Shown: piece after piece, positions 8,989 through 18,184 of the stretch
How the letters are laid out: the number at the start of each line of letters is the position of its first letter
How positions within the stretch are numbered: the stretch's first letter is position 1
Assembly (NCBI RefSeq): GCF_011603255.1
Contig: NZ_JAANCM010000001.1
Span: 434,001 to 498,000 of the forward strand
DNA length: 64,000 nt
From: Ferranicluibacter rubi
GTDB lineage: Bacteria > Pseudomonadota > Alphaproteobacteria > Rhizobiales > Rhizobiaceae
Reading direction: 5' to 3'
Notes under the pieces: generated by a model
Database searches by the model: none
What the model was told of the DNA's origin: nothing
What the model saw: only the letters and a program-made list of their open reading frames with translations
Translations under genes and position numbers: made by a program

Positions 8989-9939
8989 TCAATCGCGGCC
9001 AACCTGCCAAACGGAAACGAGACCGTCAAGAAACAACTTGTCCTGCGACAGATTTCCCGAAAACGGAAAACCGTCAAATCCCAACGATTTGGCGAAGATT
9101 GCGGCCAGCGAGCCCAGCCCGAAGGGCAGCGTGGTCTGCGGCTTTTCCCAATCGACGATCGGCAGGGTGTCGGCCACGTCCCGGCTCTTGAAATAGTCCC
9201 GGATCTCGCGTTCGCCGCCAAGTTCGTCGATAAGGTTCAGGCCGATCGCCTGCCGCCCTGTGAAAATGCGGCCATCGCCGAGACGTAGCGCTTCTTCGCG
9301 CGGGATCTCCCGGCGTTCGGCCACGAGATCGACGAACCAGGCGTAGCTGTCGTCGATCATCGACTGGATGACGGCCTTTGCCGCATCGCTCGGCGGATGG
9401 AACGGCGACGGCTCGGCCTTCAGCGGTGCAGACTTGATCTCCTCGAGCGACACGCCGAGCTTGTCGAGCAGCGTCTTGACCTGCGGATACTGGAAGAGGA
9501 CGCCGATGGAGCCGGTGATGGAGGTGTCGCCGGCGATGATCCGGTCGCCAGCCAGCGCCACCATGTAGCCAGCGGACGCGGCCAGCGTGCGGACGTCGGA
9601 CACGACCGGCTTCTTCTCCGCGACCTTGCGGATCGCATCGTAGAGCGTCTCGCCGCCGAAGGTGGAGCCGCCGGGCGAATTGATGCTGACGATCAGGCCC
9701 TTGACCTGATCGGCCTTGGCAATGCGGTCGAGCCGTTCGATCAGCTCGCGATCATCGAGAATAACGCCGGAGATGGTGACACGCGCGACCTGGCTTGCGC
9801 CGAGCACGCCCGAGCGCGACTGCGCGATGGCGACATAGGCACCGATGGCGACGAGCACGATGAGGCCGATCGCCACGAGGCGCCAGAAACCAAGCTTGCG
9901 ACGAAGCTGCCGCCGATCGACGAATGCGAGAGGATCCAT
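8989..9939 (-). CDS. sppA: Signal peptide peptidase SppA (S49 family)
   Basis: A membrane-anchored serine protease that degrades cleaved signal peptides. The 316-residue protein has one N-terminal transmembrane helix (about residues 20-40) and the single-domain S49 fold. The nucleophile region is TLAASAGYMVALAGD and the general base Lys lies in EEIKSAPLKAEPSPF; SPGGSTFGGE precedes them. The length matches the short SppA type of alphaproteobacteria, not the 600-residue duplicated enterobacterial form. Confidence 0.93.
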   Translation of the reverse strand: MDPLAFVDRRQLRRKLGFWRLVAIGLIVLVAIGAYVAIAQSRSGVLGASQVARVTISGVILDDRELIERLDRIAKADQVKGLIVSINSPGGSTFGGETLYDAIRKVAEKKPVVSDVRTLAASAGYMVALAGDRIIAGDTSITGSIGVLFQYPQVKTLLDKLGVSLEEIKSAPLKAEPSPFHPPSDAAKAVIQSMIDDSYAWFVDLVAERREIPREEALRLGDGRIFTGRQAIGLNLIDELGGEREIRDYFKSRDVADTLPIVDWEKPQTTLPFGLGSLAAIFAKSLGFDGFPFSGNLSQDKLFLDGLVSVWQVGRD

Positions 9940-10239
9940 TCCACATTTCCCTGTTCAGCGCGCAGCAGGACAAGCCGGCACCGTCTGTTTCGACGATGAC
10001 TCCTACTGCATAAACGCGGGGACAGGTATCGGCGCGCGCGTAAAAATTCCATCGCCATCGAGAGCCGGTGATGATGTTTCAGATAAGATCGATTGACGCT
10101 TGCCCGGTGCAGCGACAAAGAATTTCAAGCCTCCATTGTATGGCGACATAAAAATCTCCATATTCCGCATTCTTGACACCATCGCTGACGCAGCACGGAC
10201 CTCGACTTCGTCATCGCCCCTGGATTTACGGAACCGCTC
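9940..10239. other. Intergenic region between divergent sppA and lptC
   Basis: 300 bases with no convincing gene. It must hold the promoters of both divergent genes. A TTGACA lies at 10173-10178 on the plus strand but I found no good -10 at the right spacing. The stretch 10090-10170 is noticeably more AT-rich than its surroundings. Confidence 0.5.
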
Positions 10240-10908
10240 ATGGCGAACGATGTGCATTTTCCCGGCGCCCTGCCGCATACGGGGCCGACGGTCAACGACG
10301 CCTATGAACGGGCGGCGCGGCATTCGCGCCGGGTCAAGCGGCTGAAGATCGTCCTGCCGATCGTCGCCGTCGTCATCGCCGTGATCTTCGCTGCCGTCTC
10401 CATCGTGCGCACCATGTTGCCGGAGGAACTGCATATCGAGAACGCGACGATCGAGAACGGCAAGATCGTCATGCAGAATCCCGCAATTTCCGGGCGCAAC
10501 AAGCAGGATATCAGCTATTCGATGAAGGCCGAGCGGGCGCTGCAGGACATCGCCAATCCGGATCTCATCACGCTCGAGAAGATCCACGCGGAAATGCCGG
10601 TCAACGACAAGACGATCGCGACCGTGGATGCAACGAGCGGGCTTTACGACCGCGGCGGCAATACGCTCGATATGAACGCTCCCTTTACCATCTCCATGAA
10701 CAATGGCGTCATCGCCGATTTCCAGTCCGCCTATCTGGATATCAATGCGGGCGAGATGCAAAGCAAGAAGCCGATCGCCATCCGGATGTCCGGTGGGTCG
10801 ATTGTTGCGCAAGAGATGAGAATGACGGATAAAGGGCGGGTTATTTCCTTTGAAGGCATGGTGAAGGTCGTCGTCGAGCCGAGCACCATTCGCAAGAACG
10901 CAAATTAG
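10240..10908 (+). CDS. lptC: LPS export ABC transporter periplasmic protein LptC
   Basis: A 222-residue bitopic protein: a short cytoplasmic N-terminus, one transmembrane helix at about residues 37-57 (IVLPIVAVVIAVIFAAVSIV) and a periplasmic beta-jellyroll of the LptC/YrbK type. LptC receives LPS from LptB2FG and passes it to LptA. It is the first gene of lptC-lptA-lptB, with only six bases before lptA. The sequence is divergent from enterobacterial LptC, so identity rests partly on gene order. Confidence 0.9.
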   Translation: MANDVHFPGALPHTGPTVNDAYERAARHSRRVKRLKIVLPIVAVVIAVIFAAVSIVRTMLPEELHIENATIENGKIVMQNPAISGRNKQDISYSMKAERALQDIANPDLITLEKIHAEMPVNDKTIATVDATSGLYDRGGNTLDMNAPFTISMNNGVIADFQSAYLDINAGEMQSKKPIAIRMSGGSIVAQEMRMTDKGRVISFEGMVKVVVEPSTIRKNAN

Positions 10909-10914
10909 GATCCG

Positions 10915-11493
10915 GTGCCATCCATGTCGACCCTCCATGCCTCCTTCCCCCGCCGCAGCCTTTCTCTCGCGGGCATCCTCGCGTCTTCGCTGGCCTGTCT
11001 CTGCCTGACCATCGCCCCGGCGTCTGCCCAGCAGAAAAGCCGGATGAACGGCATGAAGCTGTCCAACGACCAGCCGATCCAGATCGAGAGCGACAAGCTG
11101 GAGATCAAGGATCCTGAGAGCAAGGCGATCTTCACCGGCAACGTGAAGGTCGTGCAGGGCGCGACGACACTGCAGGCGGGCAGCATGGTCGTCTACTACA
11201 AGTCCGGCGGCGGCTCGATTTCGGGCGGCAATGCCGAGATCGACCGGATCGAGGTCGACAACAAGGTCTTCCTGCAATCCGGCACGCAGCAGGCGACGGC
11301 CGATAGCGGCCAGTTCAACATGGCGGCGCAGACGCTGGTGCTGAAGGGCAAGCAGGTCGTGCTGTCGGAAGGCAAGAACGTCTTCAGCGGCTGCCAGCTC
11401 AATGTGCAGATGGAGACCGGAGAGGCACAGCTGGACTCCTGTGGCGGCCGCGTCCAGATCCAGCTCGATCCGAAATCCCAGAAGACCAACTGA
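10915..11493 (+). CDS. lptA: LPS transport periplasmic protein LptA
   Basis: LptA forms the periplasmic bridge that carries LPS to the outer membrane. The protein has a signal peptide (hydrophobic LAGILASSLACLCLTIAP, cleavage likely after ASA) and then the OstA-like repeat domain starting at PIQIESDKLEIKDPESKAIF. GTG at 10915 follows AGGATCC at a good distance; an ATG at 10924 is an alternative and would shorten the signal peptide by three residues. A Cys pair (FSGCQLNVQ and LDSCGGRVQ) near the C-terminus could form a disulfide. Confidence 0.92.
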   Translation: MPSMSTLHASFPRRSLSLAGILASSLACLCLTIAPASAQQKSRMNGMKLSNDQPIQIESDKLEIKDPESKAIFTGNVKVVQGATTLQAGSMVVYYKSGGGSISGGNAEIDRIEVDNKVFLQSGTQQATADSGQFNMAAQTLVLKGKQVVLSEGKNVFSGCQLNVQMETGEAQLDSCGGRVQIQLDPKSQKTN

Positions 11494-11507
11494 CGCAGCC
11501 CCAGATC

Positions 11508-12344
11508 GTGAACATTTCCTTCAAGCGCAAGCGCGGCGCCGAGCCGGCCGACACCTCCCATGCCAAGGATCCCGGCACCGCCGTCTTCGATGACCGGTCG
11601 CCCGAGGATAAGGCACGCTACGACGGCACGTTGATCGCGCGTGGCCTGACCAAGAGCTATCGCGACCGCAGGGTGGTGAACGGCGTTTCCCTCGTCGTGC
11701 GACGTGGCGAGGCCGTCGGCCTGCTGGGGCCGAACGGCGCCGGCAAGACGACCTGCTTCTACATGATCACCGGCCTCGTCCCCGTCGATGAGGGCTCCAT
11801 CGAGATCAACGGCAACGACGTCACGTCCATGCCGATGTATCGACGGGCGCGGCTCGGCGTCGGCTACCTGCCGCAGGAAGCCTCGATTTTCCGCGGGCTT
11901 TCGGTCGAGGACAACATTCGTGCCGTGCTGGAGCTGCACGAGCCCAAGCGCGCGACGCAGGACGCCAAGCTGAATGCGTTGCTCGACGAATTCAACATCA
12001 CGCATCTGCGCAAGGCTGCGGCGATCTCGCTGTCGGGCGGCGAACGGCGTCGGCTGGAAATCGCACGCGCGCTGGCGACCGACCCGACCTTCATGCTGCT
12101 CGACGAGCCCTTTGCGGGCGTCGATCCCATTTCGGTCGCGGACATTCAGGCGCTCGTGCGCCACCTCACCTCGCGCGGCATCGGCGTGCTCATCACGGAC
12201 CACAACGTCCGCGAGACGCTGGGCCTCATCGACCGTGCCTACATCATCCATGCGGGCGAGGTGCTGACCCACGGGCGCGCCAACGACATCGTCAACAATC
12301 CGGACGTGCGCCGGCTCTATCTCGGCGATAATTTCAGTCTGTAG
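11508..12344 (+). CDS. lptB: LPS export ABC transporter ATP-binding protein LptB
   Basis: The cytoplasmic ATPase of the LptB2FG exporter, 278 residues. Walker A is GLLGPNGAGKTTCF, signature LSGGERRRLEIARAL, Walker B FMLLDEPFAGVD, and the H-loop follows in LITDHNVRET. An N-terminal extension of about 40 residues precedes the core (starting near LIARGLTKSY), which is usual in Rhizobiaceae. The start is GTG at 11508, 14 bases after lptA. Confidence 0.96.
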   Translation: MNISFKRKRGAEPADTSHAKDPGTAVFDDRSPEDKARYDGTLIARGLTKSYRDRRVVNGVSLVVRRGEAVGLLGPNGAGKTTCFYMITGLVPVDEGSIEINGNDVTSMPMYRRARLGVGYLPQEASIFRGLSVEDNIRAVLELHEPKRATQDAKLNALLDEFNITHLRKAAAISLSGGERRRLEIARALATDPTFMLLDEPFAGVDPISVADIQALVRHLTSRGIGVLITDHNVRETLGLIDRAYIIHAGEVLTHGRANDIVNNPDVRRLYLGDNFSL

Positions 12345-12861
12345 GATATTTCTGCCTGTAGGACCGGGAGCGCCGAGAAGGCCGGGCATGTATCATGCGC
12401 CGGCCAGACGCGCGGCGCATCTCTCCCCTTGACGTTGCCGGGGGATTGCGCGACGTTCGACCATCGATGCCGCGGGGGCGGCGCCACCGGAAAGATGCGC
12501 TTCCATCCCTTGGCGATGCCCTGACATCCTTAATGGTTAGTAAGCGGTATCGAAGGTCGTGGAGCATGGCGGATCATGCTGCCTCTCTCATCTGCCGTTT
12601 CATCCGGCATCATGCTTTCCCCAGCGGCAACCTTATCAAATTTACGACAGCCGCTTGACCAAACCTCTGTAATAAGCAATTTTCGGGCCAGTTGACAAAG
12701 CGGGCTGAAATTTCGCGTCAGAGCGAGCAGTGTGCCGGATATCCGGAACTTTGCGCGTCGTCCTTCACGACACCGAGATGGCTCCGCAGCTTTGCGCTGA
12801 TGCAGTGGTCGCGATGCCGTTTCCGGTCTTGAGATGTCTGCGGTAGGGGAGTTTTGCGTTC
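12345..12861. other. Intergenic region upstream of rpoN
   Basis: 517 bases between lptB and rpoN with no credible gene; short reading frames here lack ribosome-binding sites and typical codon use. It should contain the lptB terminator and the rpoN promoter and leader. AT-richer sequence at 12580-12720 is the likeliest promoter zone. Confidence 0.5.
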
Positions 12862-14403
12862 ATGGCACTTTCGGCCAGCCTGTATCTGCGCCAGTCCCAG
12901 ACCCTGGCTATGACGCCGCAGCTGATGCAGTCGATCCAGCTGTTGCAGATGACGCATTTCGAGCTGACGCAGTTCATCGAGCAGGAGGTCGAGAAGAACC
13001 CCCTCCTCGAATTCGTCTCCGAAGCCGACCAGCCGGGCGAAAGTACCCGCGAGGACATGCCGTCCGAAGGCAGTGACGGCGAGGATTTTTCCGGCCTGAC
13101 CGACGTCTACGACGGCACGACGCGCGACGATTCCCTGCGCATGAGCGAGACGCTGGACGCCAATTTCGAGAACGTTTTCCCGGACGACACCTCCCCCCAG
13201 CGCGCCGATGCGCCGGAGCTGCTCAGCCAGTGGAAATCCATGTCCGGCGGGGGAGACGGGGAGACCAGCGAGGGCTACGATCTCGAGGATTTCGTCGCCA
13301 ACCGGCTGACCTTGCGCGACGTGCTGAACGAGCAGCTGATCCTCAGCATTCACGGTGCCCGCGATCGGCTGATCGCCCAGGCGCTGATCGACCAGCTCGA
13401 TGATGCGGGCTATCTGCACGCCGACACGGCTGAAACGGCCGACCAGCTCGGCTGCACGGTGCGCGATGTCGAGGCGGTGCTTGCCACCCTGCAACGCTTC
13501 GATCCGCCCGGCGTTTTCGCCCGAAGCCTCAGCGAATGTCTCGCGATCCAGCTGCGCCAGAAGAACCGGCTGGACCCGGCGATGTCGGCCCTGATCGGCA
13601 ATCTGGAACTGCTCGCGCGGCGGGATTTCGCGACGCTGAAGAAGCTCTGCGGCGTCGATGAAGAAGATCTGATCGACATGCTCGGCGAGATCCGCAAGCT
13701 CGACCCGAAGCCGGGCACGAGCTTCGAGTTGACGCCCTGCGAGGCGATCGTGCCGGATATCGTCGTGCGTGCCGCACCCGACGGCACCTGGGCCGTAGAG
13801 CTCAATCCGGAGACGCTGCCACGCGTGCTCGTCAACCAAGTCTACTACACAACGGTTTCGCGGCATGCGCCGAAGAACAGCGGCGACCACGCCTTCCTGT
13901 CGGAGTGCCTGCAGACCGCCAACTGGCTGACCCGCAGCCTCGACCAGCGCGCCAAGACCATCATGAAGGTGGCGACCGAGATCGTGCGCCAGCAGGACGC
14001 CTTCCTCGTCAACGGCGTCGATCACCTGCGGCCGCTCAACCTCAAGACCATCGCCGATGCGATCAAGATGCACGAGTCGACCGTCAGCCGCGTGACCTCC
14101 AACAAGTACATGCTGACGCCGCGCGGTCTGTTCGAGCTGAAATATTTCTTCACCGTCTCGATCGGCTCGGCAGAGGGCGGAGACGGGCATTCGGCGGAAT
14201 CGGTTCGCCACCGTATCCGCAACATGATCGTGCTCGAAAGCCCGGAGGCTGTGCTGTCGGACGACGACATCGTGGAGATCCTGAAGAAGGGCGGCGTCGA
14301 TCTCGCCCGCCGGACGGTCGCAAAATATCGTGAAGCGATGAACATCCCCTCATCCGTACAGCGCCGGCGCGAAAAACGCGCCATGGCAAAGGTTTCCGCC
14401 TAA
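12862..14403 (+). CDS. rpoN: RNA polymerase sigma-54 factor RpoN
   Basis: Sigma-54 directs transcription of nitrogen, C4-dicarboxylate and other activator-dependent genes. The 513-residue protein shows all regions: the Gln/Leu-rich activator-interacting region I (LRQSQTLAMTPQLMQSIQLL), an acidic region II (about residues 55-125), the core-binding domain, the helix-turn-helix (MHESTVSRVTSNKYM) and the RpoN box RRTVAKYREAMNIPSS near the C-terminus. The start is preceded by GTAGGGGAG. It is followed by hpf and ptsN, the conserved rpoN cluster. Confidence 0.97.
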   Translation: MALSASLYLRQSQTLAMTPQLMQSIQLLQMTHFELTQFIEQEVEKNPLLEFVSEADQPGESTREDMPSEGSDGEDFSGLTDVYDGTTRDDSLRMSETLDANFENVFPDDTSPQRADAPELLSQWKSMSGGGDGETSEGYDLEDFVANRLTLRDVLNEQLILSIHGARDRLIAQALIDQLDDAGYLHADTAETADQLGCTVRDVEAVLATLQRFDPPGVFARSLSECLAIQLRQKNRLDPAMSALIGNLELLARRDFATLKKLCGVDEEDLIDMLGEIRKLDPKPGTSFELTPCEAIVPDIVVRAAPDGTWAVELNPETLPRVLVNQVYYTTVSRHAPKNSGDHAFLSECLQTANWLTRSLDQRAKTIMKVATEIVRQQDAFLVNGVDHLRPLNLKTIADAIKMHESTVSRVTSNKYMLTPRGLFELKYFFTVSIGSAEGGDGHSAESVRHRIRNMIVLESPEAVLSDDDIVEILKKGGVDLARRTVAKYREAMNIPSSVQRRREKRAMAKVSA

Positions 14404-14464
14404 CCGACGAGACCGGCCGGGTGCACTGCAGCACCGACAACACGCAATGGATGTTAAGCTTTCA

Positions 14465-14493
14465 TTGACATTTGGCGGCAGCCCGCTTATAGG
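14465..14493 (+). promoter_or_regulatory. Probable housekeeping promoter of hpf
   Basis: TTGACA (14465-14470), a 17-base spacer, then TATAGG (14488-14493), about 150 bases upstream of the hpf ATG. The -35 is a perfect match and the spacing is ideal. Confidence 0.6.
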
Positions 14494-14644
14494 GCGCGCC
14501 GACAGTCATGAACGATGGGCTCCTTTTTCTCCTCCCCTGACATCGCCGATCACGTGCAAAGTGAAAACGGCTGCGTGAAAGGCTTGGAGGTAGAAGGCGC
14601 TTGGAATAAACTGGACACGCAAATCATGAAAGAGAGGAAACTCC

Positions 14645-15217
14645 ATGAATGTGCGTGTATCCGGTAAACATATGGAAATCGGCGAGAGCTTTCGTCTTCG
14701 AATCGAGGACCAGATCACTCAGGCGGTCACCAAGTATTTCGACGGAGGGTATTCGAGCCAGGTCACGGTGGTGAAGTCGGGACCGCGTTTCAGCGCGGAC
14801 TGCATGATCCATCTCGACACGGGTGCTACGTTGCATGCAAACGGCGAGGCTTCGGAGCCGCAGGCCGCATTCGACGCAGCATCGGAACGGATCTCAAAGC
14901 GCATTCGTCGGTACAAGCGCAGGCTGAAGGATCACCACAATGGCAGTGGTCATGCCGGCCTCGAAGTCGCCTACACCGTGATGGACTCGGTGCCGGACGA
15001 AGAGGACGAACTGCCGGAGGATTACGCACCGACGATCGTTGCGGAAAGCTCCAAGCAAATCCGGACCATGTCGGTGGCGAATGCCGTCATGGCGCTCGAC
15101 ATGACGGACAATCCGGTGCTGATGTTCCGCAATCCCGGCAATGACGAACTCAACATCGTCTATCGCCGGACGGACGGGAATATCGGCTGGATCGACGCCG
15201 CCAGCATGAAGAGCTGA
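14645..15217 (+). CDS. hpf: Ribosome hibernation promoting factor, long form
   Basis: A 190-residue long-form HPF that dimerises 70S ribosomes into 100S particles in stationary phase. The N-terminal S30AE domain starts MNVRVSGKHMEIGESFRLRI. After an acidic linker (about 100-128) comes the C-terminal dimerisation domain, with NAVMALDMTDNPVLMFRNPG and LNIVYRRTDGNIGWID. It lies between rpoN and ptsN as in most alphaproteobacteria. The RBS AGAGAGGAAA precedes the ATG. Confidence 0.95.
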   Translation: MNVRVSGKHMEIGESFRLRIEDQITQAVTKYFDGGYSSQVTVVKSGPRFSADCMIHLDTGATLHANGEASEPQAAFDAASERISKRIRRYKRRLKDHHNGSGHAGLEVAYTVMDSVPDEEDELPEDYAPTIVAESSKQIRTMSVANAVMALDMTDNPVLMFRNPGNDELNIVYRRTDGNIGWIDAASMKS

Positions 15218-15480
15218 CGCATAAGGACGGAGCGCTGCTTCGGGATTGCCTCTATAGAGCGACCGGACGGCGCATGAAACAGAGACCGGGCCTGCCCGGG
15301 ACGCTTCGTCCCGAGGCAGACGGTCAAGACAAGCGAGGCGGCGCGCGAGGAGCGGCCGCCTCGTTGATCGACGGTGAATGGCAGGCACGGGGATGAGGCC
15401 TGTCGAGCATCGAGGGAAATGGGCCGCAGGGCCGGCACGTCGTGCCGCCCGACGCGACCCTGTCAACAAGGTAAGACAAA
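15218..15480. other. hpf-ptsN intergenic region with hairpins
   Basis: Contains two strong inverted repeats: CGGGACG (15297-15303) with CGTCCCG (15307-15313) over a 3-base loop, and GAGGCGGC (15335-15342) with GCCGCCTC (15355-15362). Neither has a U-run after it, so they may be mRNA-stabilising or processing hairpins rather than terminators. Confidence 0.5.
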
Positions 15481-15945
15481 ATGGCATTGGCAGGTCTGCT
15501 GCAGCAAGATGCGATATTTCCGACCCTTCGGGTCCAGTCCAAGAAGCAACTGCTTCAGGAACTGGCCATCAAGGCTTCCAAGCTGACCGGCCTGCCCGAG
15601 CGCGAGATCTTCGACGTCATTCTGCAACGCGAGCGGCTGGGCTCGACGGGCGTCGGTAACGGTATCGCCATTCCGCACGGCAAGCTGCCCGGCGTCACCG
15701 CCATCGTCGGCATTTTCGCGCGGCTGGAAACGCCCGTAGATTTCGAAGCGCTTGATGACCAGCCGGTCGATCTCGTCTTCCTGCTGCTCGCCCCGGAAGG
15801 TGCTGGCGCCGACCATCTGAAGGCGCTGTCGCGCATTGCCCGCGTGCTACGCGACCCCGACATGGTCGCACGCCTGCGCGGCACCGAGTCCGCCTCAGCC
15901 ATCTACACCTTCCTCAGCGACGACCAGACCTCCAACGCGGCCTGA
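15481..15945 (+). CDS. ptsN: Nitrogen-regulatory phosphotransferase EIIA(Ntr), PtsN
   Basis: The terminal phospho-acceptor of the PTS-Ntr chain, which regulates potassium transport and metabolism by protein contact, not sugar uptake. The 154-residue protein has the EIIA(Fru)-type fold with active-site His in GNGIAIPHGKLPG and the preceding family motif RERLGSTGVG. It ends the rpoN-hpf-ptsN cluster. Confidence 0.95.
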   Translation: MALAGLLQQDAIFPTLRVQSKKQLLQELAIKASKLTGLPEREIFDVILQRERLGSTGVGNGIAIPHGKLPGVTAIVGIFARLETPVDFEALDDQPVDLVFLLLAPEGAGADHLKALSRIARVLRDPDMVARLRGTESASAIYTFLSDDQTSNAA

Positions 15946-16051
15946 TTTCAACTCGGTTTGAGCGGATCTTTTCCGTCAATCCTGCACGTTGATATCGACA
16001 GCGTCCGGCTCCGGGTGAATACTCTCGTTCGACAACGGGAGACGAGAGTGG

Positions 16052-16831
16052 ATGACGGGAACGGGTTCGGGACGATTGGCGGGCAAGATTGCCCTGATCA
16101 GCGGCGGTGCCGGCGGCTGCGGCCTTGCGGCATCGGAGCTCTTTGCTCAGGAGGGCGCGAAGGTCGGCATCGTCGATCTGCCGTCGAGCCGCGGTGAAGA
16201 GGTTGCCGCGGGCATTCGTGCCGCCGGTGGCGAGGCGATCTTCGCGCCCGCCGATGTTTCCGTCTCGCGCGACGTGACGGCAGCCGTCAAGGCCGTGGAA
16301 GCAGCCTTCGGAGCCATTACCGTCCTCTTCAATCATGCCGGCATTCTGGCCGTCGGGCCGTTTCTCGAAACGGAAGAGGACGAGTGGGACCGGCTGATGG
16401 CGGTCAATGTCCGCTCCATGTTCCTGATGACCAAGGCCGTGCTGCCGGGCATGATCGTAGCCGGTGGCGGCAGCATCGTCTCGACCTCCTCGATTTCGGC
16501 CGTGGCCGCAACGCCGATGGAAGTGCTCTACGACACGACGAAGGGCGCCTGCCATATGTTCGCCCGCGCCATCGCGGTGGAGTTCCGCGACCGCAATATC
16601 CGCTCCAACGCCGTCTGCCCAGGCTTCATCGCCACCGACCATGGCAAGCGCGAACTGGTCGGCCTTGCCAAATACGGCATCGACGTTTCGGATGCGGCCA
16701 TCGCCGCACAGCAAGGGCGCCTCTGCGAGCCGATCGAGGTGGCGCGTGCCGCCCTGTTTCTCGCGAGCGATGAGGCGAGCTTCATCAATGGCACCCACTT
16801 GTTCGTCGACAATGGCTTTACCGCCGTCTGA
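16052..16831 (+). CDS. Short-chain dehydrogenase/reductase
   Basis: A 259-residue classical SDR. The cofactor motif is SGGAGGCGLAASELF (a variant of TGxxxGxG), followed by the NHAG motif (LFNHAGIL), Ser in STSSISAVAA and the catalytic YDTTK. The C-terminus (FINGTHLFVDNGFTAV) is typical of this family. The substrate is unknown; an aldonolactone oxidase gene starts only 11 bases downstream, so a sugar or sugar-lactone substrate is plausible by context. Confidence 0.88.
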   Translation: MTGTGSGRLAGKIALISGGAGGCGLAASELFAQEGAKVGIVDLPSSRGEEVAAGIRAAGGEAIFAPADVSVSRDVTAAVKAVEAAFGAITVLFNHAGILAVGPFLETEEDEWDRLMAVNVRSMFLMTKAVLPGMIVAGGGSIVSTSSISAVAATPMEVLYDTTKGACHMFARAIAVEFRDRNIRSNAVCPGFIATDHGKRELVGLAKYGIDVSDAAIAAQQGRLCEPIEVARAALFLASDEASFINGTHLFVDNGFTAV

Positions 16832-16842
16832 GGGGACCCGTC

Positions 16843-18093
16843 ATGGACACGACGATATCACGGCAGGCCGGTGGCCTCTGGCGCAACTGGGTCGGAAACC
16901 AAGCCTGCATCGTGCGGGCCCGCGGTGCCCCCGGAAGCGAGGCGGAACTGTCGGAGATGGTGCGGGCGGCAGCGGCCGAGGGGATGGCCGTCCGTTGTGC
17001 CGGCTCCGGTCACTCCTTCACGCCCGTGGCGCTGACCAGCGGCCTGCACCTGACGCTCTCGGGCATGCAGGGCGTGACCGGCATCGACCGGGCGCGCAAA
17101 CGGGTTTCCGTTTCGGCAGGGACCACCATCAATGCGCTCGGCAAGGTGCTGAAGGAAAACGGCCTCTCACTGATCAACCAAGGCGACATCGACAGCCAGG
17201 CGCTGGCCGGCGCTCTGACGACTGGCACGCATGGCACGGGCGCGACGCTCGGCAACATGGCCTCGCAGATCGTCGGCATGCGGATCGTCCAGCCGGATGG
17301 CAGCATTCTGATTGCGGACGAAAGCAATCCGGATCTGCTGAACGCCGCGCGCGTTTCCATCGGCATGCTGGGCGTGATCTCGGAGATCACCTTGCAGGCG
17401 ATGGACAGCTACCGCCTGCACGAAAAGCTCTGGCGCTGCAGTTTCGACGAGTGCATGGAGAGCCATGACGAACTGGCCGCGAAACACCGGCATTTCGGTT
17501 TCTTCTGGTGCCCCGTGCCCGAAAGCCGGCACTGCTACTGCCTGCCGGACACCGCCTCGGTCTCGACCACGCAGAGCCTCTCCGACGTCTGCGAGATGAA
17601 GGTCATCGACATCACGGACGCCGAACCGATGGAGCGGGGGTTCGAGAAGATTGCCTATTCCTCGGAAATCTATCCGATCGAATATGTGCCGAACTTTCAC
17701 GAGCTGGAATATGCCGTGCCGGTGCGGCATGGCAAAGAGGCATGCCGGGCGGTGCGCGAGCTGATGCTCACCAAGCACCCGACCTGCATCTACCCGATCG
17801 AATACCGCTTCACGGCCGGCGATCCCGGCTGGATCAGTCCGTTCTTCGAACAGGATTCGATCACCCTCTCCGTCTCCGGCGAGCCGGGTACGGACTACTG
17901 GGCGTATCTGTCGGATGTCGATGCGATCCTGCGGCAGTTCGGCTCGCGGCCGCACTGGGGAAAGCTGCATTTTCTGACGGGTGACGACGTGACGGCGCTC
18001 TATCCCCGTGCAGGAGACTTCCGCGCCTTGCGGGAGAAACTTGATCCCGGCGGCGTATTTCTAAACGACCACCTGCGGCAGCTGTTCGGATAG
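16843..18093 (+). CDS. FAD-linked aldonolactone oxidase (D-arabinono-1,4-lactone oxidase family)
   Basis: A 416-residue flavoprotein of the VAO/PCMH fold. The N-terminal FAD domain has the flavin-linking His region in CAGSGHSFTPVAL and the pyrophosphate-binding stretch ALTTGTHGTG. The C-terminal ALO domain has the signature SRPHWGKLHFL. Members oxidise sugar-1,4-lactones or alditols with oxygen. It is in an operon with the upstream SDR; together they could oxidise a sugar to an aldonate-derived product, but nothing in the sequence names the sugar. Confidence 0.85.
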   Translation: MDTTISRQAGGLWRNWVGNQACIVRARGAPGSEAELSEMVRAAAAEGMAVRCAGSGHSFTPVALTSGLHLTLSGMQGVTGIDRARKRVSVSAGTTINALGKVLKENGLSLINQGDIDSQALAGALTTGTHGTGATLGNMASQIVGMRIVQPDGSILIADESNPDLLNAARVSIGMLGVISEITLQAMDSYRLHEKLWRCSFDECMESHDELAAKHRHFGFFWCPVPESRHCYCLPDTASVSTTQSLSDVCEMKVIDITDAEPMERGFEKIAYSSEIYPIEYVPNFHELEYAVPVRHGKEACRAVRELMLTKHPTCIYPIEYRFTAGDPGWISPFFEQDSITLSVSGEPGTDYWAYLSDVDAILRQFGSRPHWGKLHFLTGDDVTALYPRAGDFRALREKLDPGGVFLNDHLRQLFG

Positions 18094-18140
18094 ACCAAAC
18101 AGCGGCAACGGAGCGCTATCTCGATAGCGCGGGCAAGACC

Positions 18141-18176
18141 GGAAGCCGGAGAGGTTGCTTACCCTCCCCGGCCTCC
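18141..18176 (-). terminator. Hairpin at the end of grpE
   Basis: GGAAGCCGGAGAGG (18141-18154) pairs with CCTCCCCGGCCTCC (18163-18176) with a few mismatches over an 8-base loop, between the convergent oxidase and grpE genes. A second perfect inverted repeat, GCGCTATC (18113-18120) with GATAGCGC (18123-18130), lies beside it. No T-run follows either, so termination is only likely. Confidence 0.45.
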
Positions 18177-18184
18177 GTCGATTG

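Noticed and set aside
10003-11277. A 424-codon minus-strand frame across lptC-lptA
   Set aside because: His/Asp/Arg-rich composition typical of antisense frames in GC-rich DNA; both plus-strand genes are well supported.
12395-12658. An 87-codon frame between lptB and rpoN
   Set aside because: Arg-rich, no RBS, no motif, and codon use unlike neighbouring genes.
12718-14211. A 497-codon open frame on the minus strand opposite rpoN
   Set aside because: It mirrors the rpoN reading frame, as expected of high-GC codon bias, has no RBS or recognisable motif, and rpoN is certain.
15297-15362. Rho-independent terminators between hpf and ptsN
   Set aside because: The hairpins are strong but no T-run follows; recorded only as intergenic structure.
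16052-16831. The SDR as the missing ApnO step of the apiose pathway
   Set aside because: It is 23 kb from the cluster, pairs with an aldonolactone oxidase, and lacks the shared operator box.
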